A stretch of DNA of 64,000 nt from Isochrysis galbana (taxonomy: Eukaryota; Haptophyta; Isochrysidales; Isochrysidaceae). The DNA lies in the NCBI GenBank assembly GCA_018136815.1, contig CM030934.1, positions 7,026,573 to 7,090,572 of the forward strand, read 5' to 3'. The position numbers and the translations under genes are program-made. Below the pieces are notes generated by a model. The model saw only the letters and a program-made list of their open reading frames with translations, was not told the origin of the DNA and searched no databases. Of the stretch, positions 42,360 through 53,349 are shown piece after piece. Position 1 is the stretch's first letter; each line of letters opens with the position of its first letter.

Positions 42360-42960
42360 CCATAATAAAGACGAAAAATCCTAACGCAGCACGATGGCGT
42401 AACAATGTGGATCCGCTTTCACTGCTCTACGCACTACGCACACAGAGGTGAGAAGTTGCCTACAATGTATAATCCACGTCCTTACCACGTGCAGCCCGTG
42501 TGTGTTGCCTATGTGAACGATAAGTGCAACCGATTCCGCGCACGTGCACGCACGCGTGTAAGACCTAGTCAAGCAAAATAAATTTAGCAGGTTGCTTTGA
42601 CGTCCGATGTCCTCGAAGATGAGGTGCTCCGAATGCAGCTGTAAGATGAGATGGCAAGGTGGAGAACGCGTGTGACCCCTTCGTGTCAAAGTGCCGCAGC
42701 GCGAACGAGAGCAGGCTGCTGGCATGTCCTGAGAAAAGAACGTACGGCATGATGCAAGTCACATGCCTCTTCTTGCCTATTGCTTGATGCCGACTCACAT
42801 ACGCCGCCTTGTTTGTTCCTCATATCATGCACCGCAATCCGCCTTCCACGAAGAAAGCACAAGCACGTTCAGGCAGGCCAAGCAGAGGCAGCACCGTACA
42901 CCATGCGTCAAGCCGAGCTGCGCGCTCTCAAGGTGCACGCCGCGGTGGGCCTCGCGTCGG
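42360..42960. other. gene-free stretch
   Basis: No supported gene or repeat. The right part is the expected 3' flank of the hydrolase gene. Confidence 0.35.
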
Positions 42961-42968
42961 CCGTATGC

Positions 42969-44357
42969 TCACTTGGCATTCTCGGCCATGAAGCGGGCAA
43001 TCCGCTTGAGCGCCGCGGCGGCCTCCGGCATGACATGCGCCCACACGGGGGCCTCGTGGAAGGAAAAGGACGCGAGCTCCTCTACGACGGTGCCGCCGGC
43101 ACGCCGGATGGCCTCGGCGGCGCGAGTTGCGTCGTCGGCTAGTCCTTCGGCCTCCGCTGCCCACACGTAGGTTGGTGGCAGCTCGGCCCAGCTGCCGTGC
43201 AAAGCGGAGAAGGCGGGCGAGAAGAGGCGCTCGGGCGTCTGCGTGTGCTTCGGATTGAGTTCGAGCACCGCATGCAGGAGCCGGAAGGTGGCGTTGGAAA
43301 GCAGCACGTCGCGCAGACGGTTTGTCGTAACCGTGCCCCCGCTGGCGCGAATCTCAAGCGCGGGCGAGAGCAGCACGAGGCTTGACGGGGCGGGAGGTGG
43401 CGGCCCTTCGTCCCGCTCAGCTGCAACGTGCCAGGTGGTCGCGGTAGCGGCGGCAGTGGCCGCCGCCGCCAATCTCTGAGAGAGCAGCGCGGCGATACCT
43501 CCTCCTGCCGAGTCGCCGATGATGGCTATCGAGGGCGCGGTGGGCGCGCGCGCGGCGCTGGCGCCGTCGCGGAGCACGCGAGCGAGCCACACATACGTGC
43601 GCTCCGCGAGCTCCACCTGCTCCGAAATGGCAACGTCGGGCGCAAGGGGGTAGGCGAGCGAGAGAATGGGCACTGGGGTTGAGCTACCCATTGCATGGCC
43701 GAGCACCTTCGCCAGGGTACCGCCGAAGACATGGTAGGTGGCTGCGCCGCCGCCAATGTAGCCTGTGAGAGGCGAAGAGGCAGCATGGGGCCTCAGCTAG
43801 CATCGATGTCTTTGGGGGAGGGCGTGGGGTGGGGTGGGACGGAGCGGTAGCGTGCAGGTGTGGGTGGCGCACCCACCCCCGCCGTGAATGAACAAAACAG
43901 CGAGTGGAACTCGTTCCCTCGCCTCGGGCCGGTTGATCCAGAGCGAGTCTGGTGTGGGGCACGAGCCGTCGACGTAGTCAAGCGGCGGCAGCCTGAGCTC
44001 GGCAAACTCGGCTGTGCGCGGCATCGCCTCGATCGTGGCACGGAGTGTGCGCACGTCTTCCCTCCAGAGCCTGATTCCCGTGGCCAGCGAGACCCAGCTG
44101 TACAGCGCCGCGCTCAGCCTCGTATTCAACGTGAAGAGCAGAGAGAGAGAGACGCATTCCAACGAAGGCTGAGGGCTCTCTCCGCTCTCTCCGCTCTGCG
44201 GCAGTGGAGCGTTGGGGCAGAGCGAGATGAGCAGACGACGAAGCGCAGTCCACCGTTGCGCCCACACCAGCACGCGCATCAACCACGCGGCCAGCCACGC
44301 CTTGCCCTGCTCAGAGAGTCCGGAGGGCTCGGCGCCGACGGCCGACGCCATCGCCAT
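42969..44357 (-). CDS. alpha/beta hydrolase, hormone-sensitive-lipase family
   Basis: Two exons, 44357-43877 and 43762-42969, joined in phase 1 over a 114-bp intron. The splice rebuilds the oxyanion motif: exon 1 ends VLFIHGGG and exon 2 continues YIGGGAATYH. The nucleophile elbow is IIGDSAGGGIAALLS. Further on are SLVLLSPALEI, a candidate acid in GLADDATRAAEAIR and the C-terminal His in ASFSFHEAPVW, which is the HSL-type order. The family hydrolyses short-chain esters or lipid esters. The N-terminus (about 100 residues) has an amphipathic or hydrophobic stretch (KAWLAAWLMRVLVWAQRW) that may bind membrane. Total about 424 residues. The substrate cannot be read from sequence. Confidence 0.85.
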
Positions 44358-44399
44358 GTCTGGCCCTCCCCACACAAAAAGAAAAAGAGGGCCAACTGG

Positions 44400-44940
44400 C
44401 CCTCGCCTGTCGCTATCGTTATCGTGGTTCTATTTGTTTTTGTTGTTTGTTTCATTCTCATTCTCTCTGTCTCCCTATCAGCCCCTGTTGGTAATGGTGG
44501 GGTGGTGTGTGTGGATGGAGCTGTGGATCTTTACCAGCCAGAATATGAACATGGGGTTTCTGTCCGCCCGTTTGGTCGCTGTGTCCCATTCGCGAGTCGA
44601 CACTCGTTAGGCTTCTCTTCGTCGTTCGGTATTATCGTTATAATTCTCTCGTTCTCGTTCTCGGTCAAAAGCTTCGCTTGGACGCATAGGATCTTGGGTT
44701 GTGGAGCGCCCTCTCTCTTTCTCTCGAAGAGAAGGGAAGTTTCCCCACCTTTCTCCCTGCTAGGCGCCTCGCAAATAGGCTTAATTCGCTATCTTCTCCG
44801 CGTTTCTCTATCTACTTCAGTGATTGCAATCAGGTTTAATTTGCAATCTCATCGCATCTCCCCCTTAGGCACGCCGCACTTCTCTCGTCTTATTCGGTAA
44901 GTCTTTTGGAATCTTGTGCGGCAGGATTGCCCCTCGTTTC
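44400..44940. other. T-rich gene-free stretch with repeat R5
   Basis: A T-rich segment near 44420-44480 resembles a promoter or leader for neither neighbour in particular. At about 44588-44640 the segment GACACTCGTTAGGCTTCTCT with its flanks recurs at 46715-46765. Both copies flank LTR-type fragments. Confidence 0.5.
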
Positions 44941-44944
44941 CGTT

Positions 44945-46275
44945 ATGGTGCTGTCGAGTCGAGCGGAGCCGGAGGGCTCTGAGCCACTCCGTCGCGAGCA
45001 GCACCGGCGGCTAGCGCGGCGCTTTGGCCCTCCTCCCCACCGGGAGTCGGGTGAATGAAATTCTGGACTGGGTCGGGCAACCCCATTTGGGTGTCTGGAC
45101 GGGGAGCGAACGGCGAACGAAGGGCTGTGGGGCGGCGAGGCGCTCCTAGCGGCCCTAGTGTGTTGGGTTTTAAGAGATTGTTAGACCTACAAAGAACTCT
45201 TCCCTCAGGGAGGGAACCTAGGCTGCTAGAGTGCAGCGACGCAGCGAACAACGACGGACAACGGAGCTGAGAACAACAGGATACACCGACTCACGAACAC
45301 ACCGGAATCATTCACCCAAACCAAGCAAATTATCAAGCAACCGCGACCCCAAATCACCGATAACTCAAACACGTCGCGAGAGACGGAGAGAGAGAGCGAG
45401 AGAGAGAGAGAGACTCCGCAGCGACGGCCGGAGCGTGTCTCCGTTGTAACTTCCCACGTAGCGGAGAGTCCGAAGGGGAGCGTCATGTCGCGCGACCACG
45501 GCGATCACTTTGGATACAGATCGCGACGAGATATCTTCACGACAGAGGAAATCTTGCCGTTGAGCGTGAACCTTCTAGACGCTTCTAACGAACAACCCTG
45601 AGTAGCAACCAAGGGGGAGAAACACCAAAGGGGCCAAGGGCTTGCATGTAACTTGCATCAAGGGGAAAGATTCCCTCACCTAAGAAGCGAACCTACATTG
45701 ATCTCCAAGGGGAGATGGCAAATTAAACCTCAAATCTCGAGCGGATAGAGCAACCGACTCGCTCGCCAAAACCTTGACCGAGAAGAAAGAAGCAAGGACC
45801 TACAAGCCAAGGGTAGCGGACCTAGGGAATGTGAGAGGAAGTTTCCGAACGCCAACGCCAAACGCCGGAATGCAACGAAAGCCTAACCAAGCCAAGCAGA
45901 ACCTACGAAGAACAGGCCTGGACGACAACGGAAGTCAGCAGGTCCCAAGAAAGAACCGGAACCCAACAAGAAACAACAAGCCTTGCAAGAAGCTAAACAA
46001 GCCTTCACAAGGTAACTCGAGAGCCTGAGACAAGCGCGCAGCGAGTGACAGGCGACCTGGCTCCTTTGGGTCAAGAAGATTGCCCGAAAGGAGGAAACCT
46101 GGAATCTAGACCTGACAAACAGGCTAGAAGGAACGAAACGAGAACTCGAATTCAAGATCGCTAGGGACGAACCCTACCAACCTAGATGTACCTGAGCTTC
46201 GCCGTGTGGCCGCACGACGAAAGACCTGGAAATAAGAGCCTAGAAATCGCATCATCTAGGATGAATGCGACACCC
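44945..46275 (-). mobile_element. LTR-type element, second copy (5' repeat plus part of the interior)
   Basis: Collinear with 34057-35393 (about 1.33 kb) with scattered differences and small indels. It includes the terminal repeat (45913-46275) and the first 100 codons of the gag-like frame (45251 downward), which then stops prematurely. There is no terminal repeat at the other end, so it is a truncated copy. Confidence 0.8.
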
Positions 46276-46296
46276 CCCGACTAAGATCGAGACGTC

Positions 46297-46532
46297 TCCC
46301 GATGTCGAGCGACCTGGCTCCTTTGGGTCAAGAAGATTGCCCGAAAGGAGGAAACCTGGAATCTAGACCTGACAAACAGGCTAGAAGGAACGAAACGAGA
46401 ACTCGAATTCTAGATCGCTAGGGACGAACCCTACCAACCTAGATGTACCTGAGCTTCGCCGTGTGGCCGCACGACGAAGGACCTGGAAATAAGAGCCTAG
46501 AAATCGCATCATCTAGGATGAATGCGACAGGT
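46297..46532 (-). mobile_element. LTR-type terminal repeat fragment
   Basis: About 235 bp beginning TGTCGCATTCATCC on the minus strand, nearly identical to the outer part of the repeat at 46275 and lying head-to-tail with it. It may be a recombination product of terminal repeats. Confidence 0.8.
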
Positions 46533-46699
46533 GCGATTCGCCTTCCAAACGGGATTTCCGACAGATCGCCTTCTGATCGTCGTCCGTTGTTGTTTGGCCG
46601 GAGTGTTTGGGTTTGATTTCAGTCGAGTTATGTGAGAAAGTCGTGGGGCGAGAGTCGGAGTGTTTTCCTGGGTGTCTCTGTCCGTCGTCCTGTCGTCAG

Positions 46700-46870
46700 T
46701 CGTTGTCGCATTCGCGAATCGACACTCGTTAGGCTTCTCTTCGTCATTCGGTATTTATCGTTATACTACTCGGTATTTATCGTTAAGACGGGGGCGCCAG
46801 AGCCAGGAGGGAAGGGCCGCGGCTCGCCGTGGCCACTCGCACTAGCGAGGGAGATTAGCGCTCTAGGCCC
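46700..46870 (+). repeat. repeat R5 followed by repeat R4 fragment
   Basis: 46710-46765 matches 44588-44640 (R5). A CGGTATTTATCGTTA unit is then duplicated, and from 46787 GACGGGGGCGCCAGAGCCAG matches R4 at 36050 and 52718. Confidence 0.7.
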
Positions 46871-46874
46871 CTAA

Positions 46875-47485
46875 ACTCACGAGTGCCCCCCCCCCCTGCG
46901 TTGTTTTACCCGAAAGGGGTTTTCCCCCAGCGTGGACTCGAGGAGAGGACGCGCTGGGGTGCGCGGGGTCGGTGCATGCACTGGGGGGAGGACAAATATC
47001 GAGGGGAGGGGGCAGTGCCCCCACCCCCCGGTATCACTCGGACACCTGGCCCGTCAGGCATGGCGGGATTCCGGGACTGAGACGTTATGTCCAATTAGCT
47101 AGTGGGGTTGGCTAGGATATAACATTGATTATAATTATAATTATTATCCTTCCTCATTGCCCTCAGGCCCCATGGGCCACTCCAATTCGTCACGCTAGCC
47201 AAGTGGCGCGTCTTGGTTTTGTACGCTTTGACTGGGTCAAAGATGCGAAAGGGGGTTGGTAGCCTTGGTAATATAGTACCAAGCTCCAAGCTACTATATT
47301 CACAGCCTTACTGCTTACTGCTCGCCGCGCCCTTTCCTACGCTCTCCGTCCCTCCAATTCGCGTTCCGAGCCACTTTCCCGTCCATTTCACATGCCCGTC
47401 AATTGCCTTCCCCGTTCTCCCGATGAGCCCGTTTCGGGCTCCCCGGATGAACCGAGCGCCGCGCTAGCCGCCGTTGCGCCCTCGC
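46875..47485. other. gene-free stretch
   Basis: Contains C- and G-runs near 46890 and 47030 and an AT-rich patch at 47115-47150. No coding frame has a recognisable domain. Confidence 0.4.
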
Positions 47486-47612
47486 GGCTCGTTTCCAAAG
47501 AGGAAACGAGCTTCGCTCCGACAGCCAGTCGTCCCCATGTCGGCGGGGTCGGCGTGAGTGGAGGAGGGGAGCGGCGCGCTCTCCACGACCCTATCGTTTC
47601 AACACGATAGTT
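47486..47612 (-). mobile_element. LINE 5'-end fragment, family C (start codon mutated)
   Basis: Hairpin CTATCGT/ACGATAG (47591-47610), GGGTC, then GTG where the related copy has ATG, and a frame ESAPLPSSTHADPADMG. A second hairpin, CTCGTTTCC with GGAAACGAG (47488-47510), lies about 90 bp into the element. An R7 remnant sits just 5' of the head, at 47627-47662. Confidence 0.6.
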
Positions 47613-47664
47613 GCATTTATTTACCCCTAAACTAATAAAAAACCTATTTGACCGCCCTACGTCC

Positions 47665-48227
47665 TACGTCTTCGTCTTGGCCGCGCAGCGGCCACTTTGA
47701 CGAATTATAAGTTACTTATGACGGTTGCTTTCGGCAATGGGCTTCTGCTTACTTACGGTCAAAATTAGATAAGCACCAAAACACAGGTTTCAGTCTCTTA
47801 TCGACTATCCTATGGGCATATTATATTAGCTAAGGCTGTTCGCTGTTCTCGCTAACTAACAGCGCTGCTTCTCTTTTAGTTCTAGACAGCAGGCGAAGGT
47901 TTTGTTATAGAGGAGCGGGTTGGCTTTCTCCCGCGGGGGGGGAGGAGGGGGGCTGTTTGAACGGCGGCGCCCTCCTCTCCCCCTTATGTGTACCCGAATG
48001 CAGTATATAATTACCTCATCTTTCCGTTAATCTTCGATGCGTCCATCGACCAACGATAGCACTGTCTCCACCATTTGCCCTCTACTGCATTCCTTCAATC
48101 TCTAGGAGCGTTTACAGAATTCTATGATGGGACTTCCAACTCTCTCTGCTCATCTCTCTCACCGTCTCTCTCGCTTCTCTTCCCCCCCCCCCCCCCCCCT
48201 CCCCCGCCCTTCTCTGGAGCTTTCCTT

Positions 48228-48230
<3 letters not shown>
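47665..48230. other. gene-free stretch
   Basis: AT-richer sequence to about 48,000 and then pyrimidine-rich sequence with a C-run at 48181-48200. No gene. Confidence 0.4.

Positions 48231-48303
<73 letters not shown>
48231..48303 (+). repeat. (CT)n microsatellite
   Basis: About 36 CT units. Not adjacent to a recognisable splice site. Confidence 0.95.
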
Positions 48304-48306
<3 letters not shown>

Positions 48307-48524
48307 CGCCCCCGGCACGGCCTCACCACACACCTCCCCTCCCACATTCTTCCCTAAAACGTCTCCTTCTCTTCTCATGAACTCTTGTTTCCCTTCAGCT
48401 GTTCACGGCGCTCCCGGGACCCTCCTCTCTGCCCAAACCCTTTGGCTAGCCTTCTCTCACACGAAAGGAATGTCCCTACTTATTTTTGTATTCAGGACGT
48501 TCTCGTAGCAGCGCTCCTCTACTC

Positions 48525-48607
48525 TCTCACTCTCTCTCTCATTTCTCTTCTCTCCCTCCACCCCTGTGCCTCCACCATAACAAGATAAGAAGGGGAAAAG
48601 GGAGAGA

Positions 48608-48654
<47 letters not shown>

Positions 48655-48697
48655 CGGAAGACCCTTCCGAGAGAGAGAGAGAGAGAGAGGAAGGCCC

Positions 48698-48731
<34 letters not shown>

Positions 48732-48941
48732 CTCTCTCTTCTCTCCCCCTCCCCCACTCTCTCTCTCTCCGCCGTCCCGCCCGCGAGAAGCGGGCCGAGC
48801 ACTGCCCTCCCCACCCCACCCCCACCTCCCTTTCCCCTCCCTCCCGCTCTTCCACATCCCACCCCCTCCTCGCGCCCCTCCCCCCCCCCTTCCCCCCCTC
48901 CCTTCCTCCTCCTCCTCCTCTTCCTCCTCCTCCTCCTCCTC

Positions 48942-48983
<42 letters not shown>
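48525..48983 (+). promoter_or_regulatory. pyrimidine-rich leader of the m-AAA protease gene, ending in an acceptor-like CAG
   Basis: GA arrays (48600-48690) and CT, CCT and CTT arrays (48700-48980) fill the upstream region. The last CT run of about 18 units ends in CAG at 48981-48983, with the ATG starting at 48985. This has the form of a 3' splice site one base before the start codon, suggesting a leader intron or trans-splicing; I could not choose a matching donor. Confidence 0.5.
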
Positions 48984-48984
48984 A

Positions 48985-51431
48985 ATGGCCCTCCCGCTGT
49001 CCCTTCGCCGCCTCTCCTCCTCCTCCTCCTCCTGCTCCTCCTCCTCCTCCTCCTATACGCTGCTCGGCGTGCTCGGCAGACAAGCATTCCTGCTCCACAC
49101 CGCGCCGCTCGCGCCTCGATTCGCCCGAGCCTTCTGCTCCCAACGCCCGCCGCCGCCAGCCTTCCGCCACTTTGCTCCACGGGCTAGGAGCGGAGACTCT
49201 TCCTCCTCCACGGGGCCGGAGAAGCCGTCTTCGGGGACGGATCAGGGTCGGCCCGAGAGTTCAGGAGGAGGAGGAGGAGGAGGAGGAGGAGGAGGAGGAG
49301 GACCGCGATCCTTCTTTGACGGCGGGCTGCTGACGGGCCTCGCTGCTGCGGTCGCCTTCACCGTACTCTTCGGCTCTCGTGAGCCTCCCAGCTCGGCCGC
49401 CGGACAGAAGGAGATTTCAATGCAGCACTTTTTGAGCAACATGCTCGCGACAGGGCGGGTGAAGCGGCTCTCCGTTGTCAATGGTAACCTTGTACATGTC
49501 CACCTCTACGAGTCGGCGCCCGGCGGTGGCGGCGAGCCGTCGCTCGAGCTTCAGCCGCTGCCAGGCGCAAATGCCTCCGTTGGGCCAGCAGAGCCACCCG
49601 CAACCTACTACTTCACCATCGGCTCGCTTGACTCATTTGAGGAGCGGCTCGAATCGTACCAGTACGAGCTTGGCATTCCCCTTCGCGAGCATGTGCCCGT
49701 CCAGTTTGTGAATCAGCGCTCATGGCTCGCGGAGGCGGGCCGGTACGTGCCCTCGCTGCTTCTCATCGGCTTTATTGTCGCCATGTCGCGCGGCGCGATG
49801 GGTGGCATTGGCGGTATGGGCAGTGGGGGCGGTCTCTTCAATGTGGGCAAGAGCAAGGCCATCAAGGCCTCCAAAGTAGAGACGCGCTTCAAAGACGTCG
49901 CCGGCCTGCAAGAGGCCAAGGTAGAGGTCATGGAGTTTGTCGACATCCTGAAGAACCCCGAGCGCTACACCAAGCTGGGCGCGAAGATCCCCAAGGGCGC
50001 GCTGCTCGTTGGCCCGCCCGGCTGCGGCAAGACGCTGCTCGCCAAAGCCACCGCCGGCGAGTCGAAAGCTCCCTTCTACTCCATTTCCGGCTCCGACTTC
50101 ATCGAGATGTTTGTCGGCGTGGGCCCGGCGCGCGTGCGCGATCTCTTTGCACAGGCACGCGCCAATGCTCCGTGCCTAATCTTCATCGATGAGATCGACG
50201 CCGTCGGCCGTGCACGCGGCAAGGGCGGCTTCGGCGGGGGTAACGATGAGCGCGAGAACACGCTCAATCAGCTGCTCATCGAGCTCGATGGCTTCTCACC
50301 CTCCTCCGGCGTCGTCGTGCTCGCGGGCACCAACCGCGCGGACGTGCTCGACCCGGCACTGCTGCGGCCCGGAAGGTTTGACCGGCAGATAGTCGTCGAC
50401 GTGCCCGACATCAGGGGGCGGACTGACATCTTCATGGTCCACCTGGCCGGCATCAAGCTCGATGGCGAAATCGAAGCATTCGCTAAGAAGATGGCCGCGC
50501 TCACGCCCGGCTTCTCGGGCGCCGACATTGCCAACATCTGCAACGAGGCGGCGCTCATCGCGGCGCGCCGCAAGCAGTTGTCGGTAGACGCACAGTGTTT
50601 CGACGCCGCTATTGACCGTGTCATCGCAGGCATCGAGAAGAAGGATCTAACCATCGACCCGCACGAGCGCCGCGTCGTCGCCTTCCACGAGGCAGGCCAC
50701 GCGCTCTGCGGCTGGCTGCTCGAACATGCGGACCCCGTAATGAAGGTGTCCATTGTGCCGCGAGGCAAGGCGGCGCTCGGCTACGCACAGAGCCTACCGC
50801 GCGACGTGCCGCTCTACACAGAGGGGCAACTCGGCGACATGATGTGCATGGCGCTGGGCGGCCGCGCCGCCGAGCAGGTGCGAACGCGCGGCCAGACCTC
50901 TCGCCCTCTCCACCCTTGTTACCCCGCTCGCACCGCCTACTTCTTGCTGTTCTGTGTCCGCAGGTCATCTTCAACGAGGTCTCATCGGGCGCGCAAAATG
51001 ATCTCGAGCGAGTTACCAAGATGGCCGTCTCGCAGGTTGTAAGGTACGGCCTTTCGCCCAAGATTGGTCCGCTTTCCTTCAACACTGAGGAGTCCAACCA
51101 GCTGTACCGGCCCTACTCGGAGAAAACGGCCAACCTAATTGACGATGAGGTCGAGGCGATCGTCTCATCGTCGTATGACCGCGCGCTCGCGCTGCTCACC
51201 GAGAACAAGGCCAAGCTGACTGCGCTTGCCGAGACGCTGCTCGATAAGGAGGTGATCGGCACCGACGATCTGACGCGCGTCCTCGGCGAACCGCCCTTCA
51301 AAAAGTCTGTCGAGTACGATGAGTTCATCAATGCCGCGTGGAAGCCTCAGTTGCCAGCCGAGCCGGCTGCCGAGCCGGCCGAGCGCGAAAGCGGCGGCGG
51401 CGACGGCGAGCCCGCAGTTGCATGCAAGTGA
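48985..51431 (+). CDS. mitochondrial m-AAA/FtsH-type ATP-dependent zinc metalloprotease
   Basis: Two exons, 48985-50877 and 50964-51431, joined at GGRAAEQ and [18 protein letters not shown] with an 86-bp GT-AG intron. About 786 residues. The Ser/Arg-rich N-terminus ([16 protein letters not shown]) looks like a mitochondrial presequence. A membrane segment near [15 protein letters not shown] and a second near [17 protein letters not shown] flank the intermembrane-space domain. The AAA module follows: Walker [14 protein letters not shown], Walker [14 protein letters not shown], the second region of homology [11 protein letters not shown], then the zinc-protease motif HEAGH. These are AFG3L2/paraplegin/Yta10-12 features; such proteases degrade unassembled inner-membrane proteins and process ribosomal proteins. 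The C-terminal tail is Ala/Pro/Glu-rich. A poly-Gly tract near residue 95 is encoded by a GGA repeat. Hexamer composition cannot be told. Confidence 0.95.
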
Positions 51432-52040
51432 TCTGGCACGCATCGCCACACCGTTGCAACTGCGCACACGCGCCAGCGTGGCGGCACGAGCTCTAGCCTC
51501 GTAGTGTCTCATCCTCATGCGCGAATGGCCCCTAATAACCGGCGCGTTGGCATACGTTGGCACGCGCGCGCGCTCGGCACCGCCTGAGCTGCCCCTTTGC
51601 CGCACATTTTCCCGACCGGTCTAGGTCTAGCGCATGCCTAGTGTTCTCCTCCTCTCATGTCCTGCATGAAATTGGATATGTGTCTTGAAGGCATTCTCAG
51701 TGGTCGTGATACTCATTTGTCATTTGCGCTATTTCTATGCTAGAAACCGGGCCCTCGGCCACATTCCCGCCATGTGCGCCCTGCGATAGTTCGCTAGTAT
51801 TCAACAAGAGCGTGGCGCGCGCGTGCGACTCCCTCTCCCGGGCACGCCCCCCCCTCCGGACTGGCAGATGGAGATAAGCGCAAGAAAGCGCTCGTCCGCG
51901 CGCGCGTGCATGGCATACTAGCGCCCCTCGCACGCCTGGTACACGGCAACATCTGTGTTCGTTCTTACACGCCTAGCCTCGAGTAGTTCGTGGTTGATTC
52001 GTATGTCGTATCTATCTACGCCCTGTTTTGTATCCGGTCG
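51432..52040. other. gene-free stretch
   Basis: 3' flank of the protease gene followed by unique sequence. No gene, repeat or RNA was recognised. Confidence 0.4.
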
Positions 52041-52042
52041 AA

Positions 52043-52188
52043 AAACTATTGTTATAGTTTGAGCGATGGAGCGCACGCCGACCGCTCCCACTTCCCAGCC
52101 CCCCGCCGCCACGACGCCCCACCGGGGCCGCCCCAAGCCGCCGGAGCCGAAGCGCTCGCAGGCTGCCCCCCTCACTGACAGCGACGTC
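52043..52188 (+). mobile_element. LINE 5'-end fragment, family A
   Basis: Perfect hairpin AAACTATTGTTATAGTTT (52043-52060), GAGCG, then ATG at 52066 and the frame MERTPTAPTSQPPAATTPHR through KRSQAAPLTDSDV. It is cut at 52188, exactly where a family B head begins. Confidence 0.85.
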
Positions 52189-52560
52189 AACTAAGTTTAT
52201 ACTTAGTTCGCCCATGGGGGGGCACGAGCCCCCCTCTCTCTCCACTCCTCCCCTGCCATGGGGGAGGAACCACCCACTCTCCTGGCACGCCTGATGGCCT
52301 GCCAGGAGCACACTGCCATGCTGACCCATCCCTCTCCCCACAGGCACGCCTGATTCGCCCGCCCTGGCCTGTCGTGGCCAGCCCATCCCTCTAACCAGCC
52401 CCTCCTCCCCCTGGCCCCCCCTGTTCAGGACCCCCCAGCCAGCTCCAGTCGACCCGTAGGGGCTCGGAGCGCCAGCGAGGGAGAGGCAGGAGGGGCCAGG
52501 GCCATGCCCCAGCCTCACCTGCCCCCTGAGCTGTGCTCCCCGGCCCCTGCAGGCCACCAG
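52189..52560 (+). mobile_element. LINE 5'-end fragment, family B (second type)
   Basis: Perfect 7-bp stem AACTAAG/CTTAGTT around TTTATA (52189-52208), then CGCCC and ATG at 52214 with a short frame MGGHEPPSLSTPPLPWGRNH. About 110 bp match 39310-39432 (-). The remaining G/C-rich part up to the R4 copy has no other match that I can see. Confidence 0.65.
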
Positions 52561-52589
52561 GGGACCTGAAGAGGGGCCGCAGGCGCGCG

Positions 52590-52800
52590 CCATGGGCCCC
52601 CGCCGCAGGGAAGAGAGGAGGAAAAGGGAAGAGGGAGGGGAGGGGGGAGGGGGGAGCGGCAGCTCTCCCCTCCGGCAGATACGTGTCTTCTCGCCCCGTT
52701 TGGGTAAGAGAGGACGGGGGCGCCAGAGCCAGGAGGGAAGGGCCGCGGCTCGCCGCGGCCCTTCGCCGTTACTAATAGGTGGTATCTCGGCTAAGGATGG
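52590..52800 (+). repeat. interspersed repeat R4
   Basis: Matches 35935-36110 and 46787-46865. This copy is the longest and keeps both the purine-rich left half and the GACGGGGGCGCCAGAGCCAG right half. Confidence 0.75.
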
Positions 52801-52896
52801 TGCGCTGGGTGAGGCTGGCTGACGTCGAACCGGACCGGCGGAGACGAGCAACGACATCGAGCACCTCCGCCCCACATTCTTCCCGCGTCCTCGCAG

Positions 52897-53349
52897 ATGT
52901 CGGAGGATGTTATGGCGGAGGACGCCGCGCCCGAGCTTGCAGCCCATGAGCGGAAGAGAAAGATGAGAAAGTTGCCACCGGTTGGGGTGCGTGGTGCGCG
53001 GAACGGCAACTCGCGCAAGACGCCGGAGCCAAAAAAGATCTCCCCCCAGGATCGCATGAAGGAGTTTCCCGAGGAGACGTTCATTTTGTCCAACCACCAG
53101 TTGTTCTGCCGGGCGTGCAGAGAAAGTGTCTCACTCACCAGTCGCCTTGCGGTTCGAGTTGGATGGCCGCGTAGGCACGTAGGCAGCCTCAACGCGGAGG
53201 CTCGTCAGCCACGAGTGGACGGCCGCGCCGGTGAGCTGATCCTAGTTCTCGATGCCGAGTTCGAGAGAGGGCGAATCCTGCGAGGGGCAGGTCGGGATGG
53301 TCGGGGTGGGGCCTCTGGTAGCCAGGGTAGCCGCGTGCGCGCGCTGTGA
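52897..53349 (+). CDS. N-terminal zinc-finger fragment (BED/hAT-transposase-like)
   Basis: The frame opens with an acidic leader (MSEDVMAEDAAPELAAHERK) and a basic stretch, then SPQDRMKEFPEETFILSNHQ followed by LFCRACRESVSL. The F-x-DGK/NHQ-LFCxxC pattern is that of a BED-like finger at the N-terminus of hAT-type transposases and CGGBP1-like proteins, where two His would follow 20-odd residues later. They are not visible here: after VSL the frame runs into repeat R6 and loses character. So it is either an exon with an unseen downstream part or a decayed fragment. Confidence 0.45.
   Translation: MSEDVMAEDAAPELAAHERKRKMRKLPPVGVRGARNGNSRKTPEPKKISPQDRMKEFPEETFILSNHQLFCRACRESVSLTSRLAVRVGWPRRHVGSLNAEARQPRVDGRAGELILVLDAEFERGRILRGAGRDGRGGASGSQGSRVRAL
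53236..53320 (+). repeat. interspersed repeat R6
   Basis: Matches the reverse complement of 3625-3715, including CCGAGTTCGAGAGAGGGCGA. It overlaps the end of the zinc-finger frame, supporting the idea that this end is not genuine coding sequence. Confidence 0.7.
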
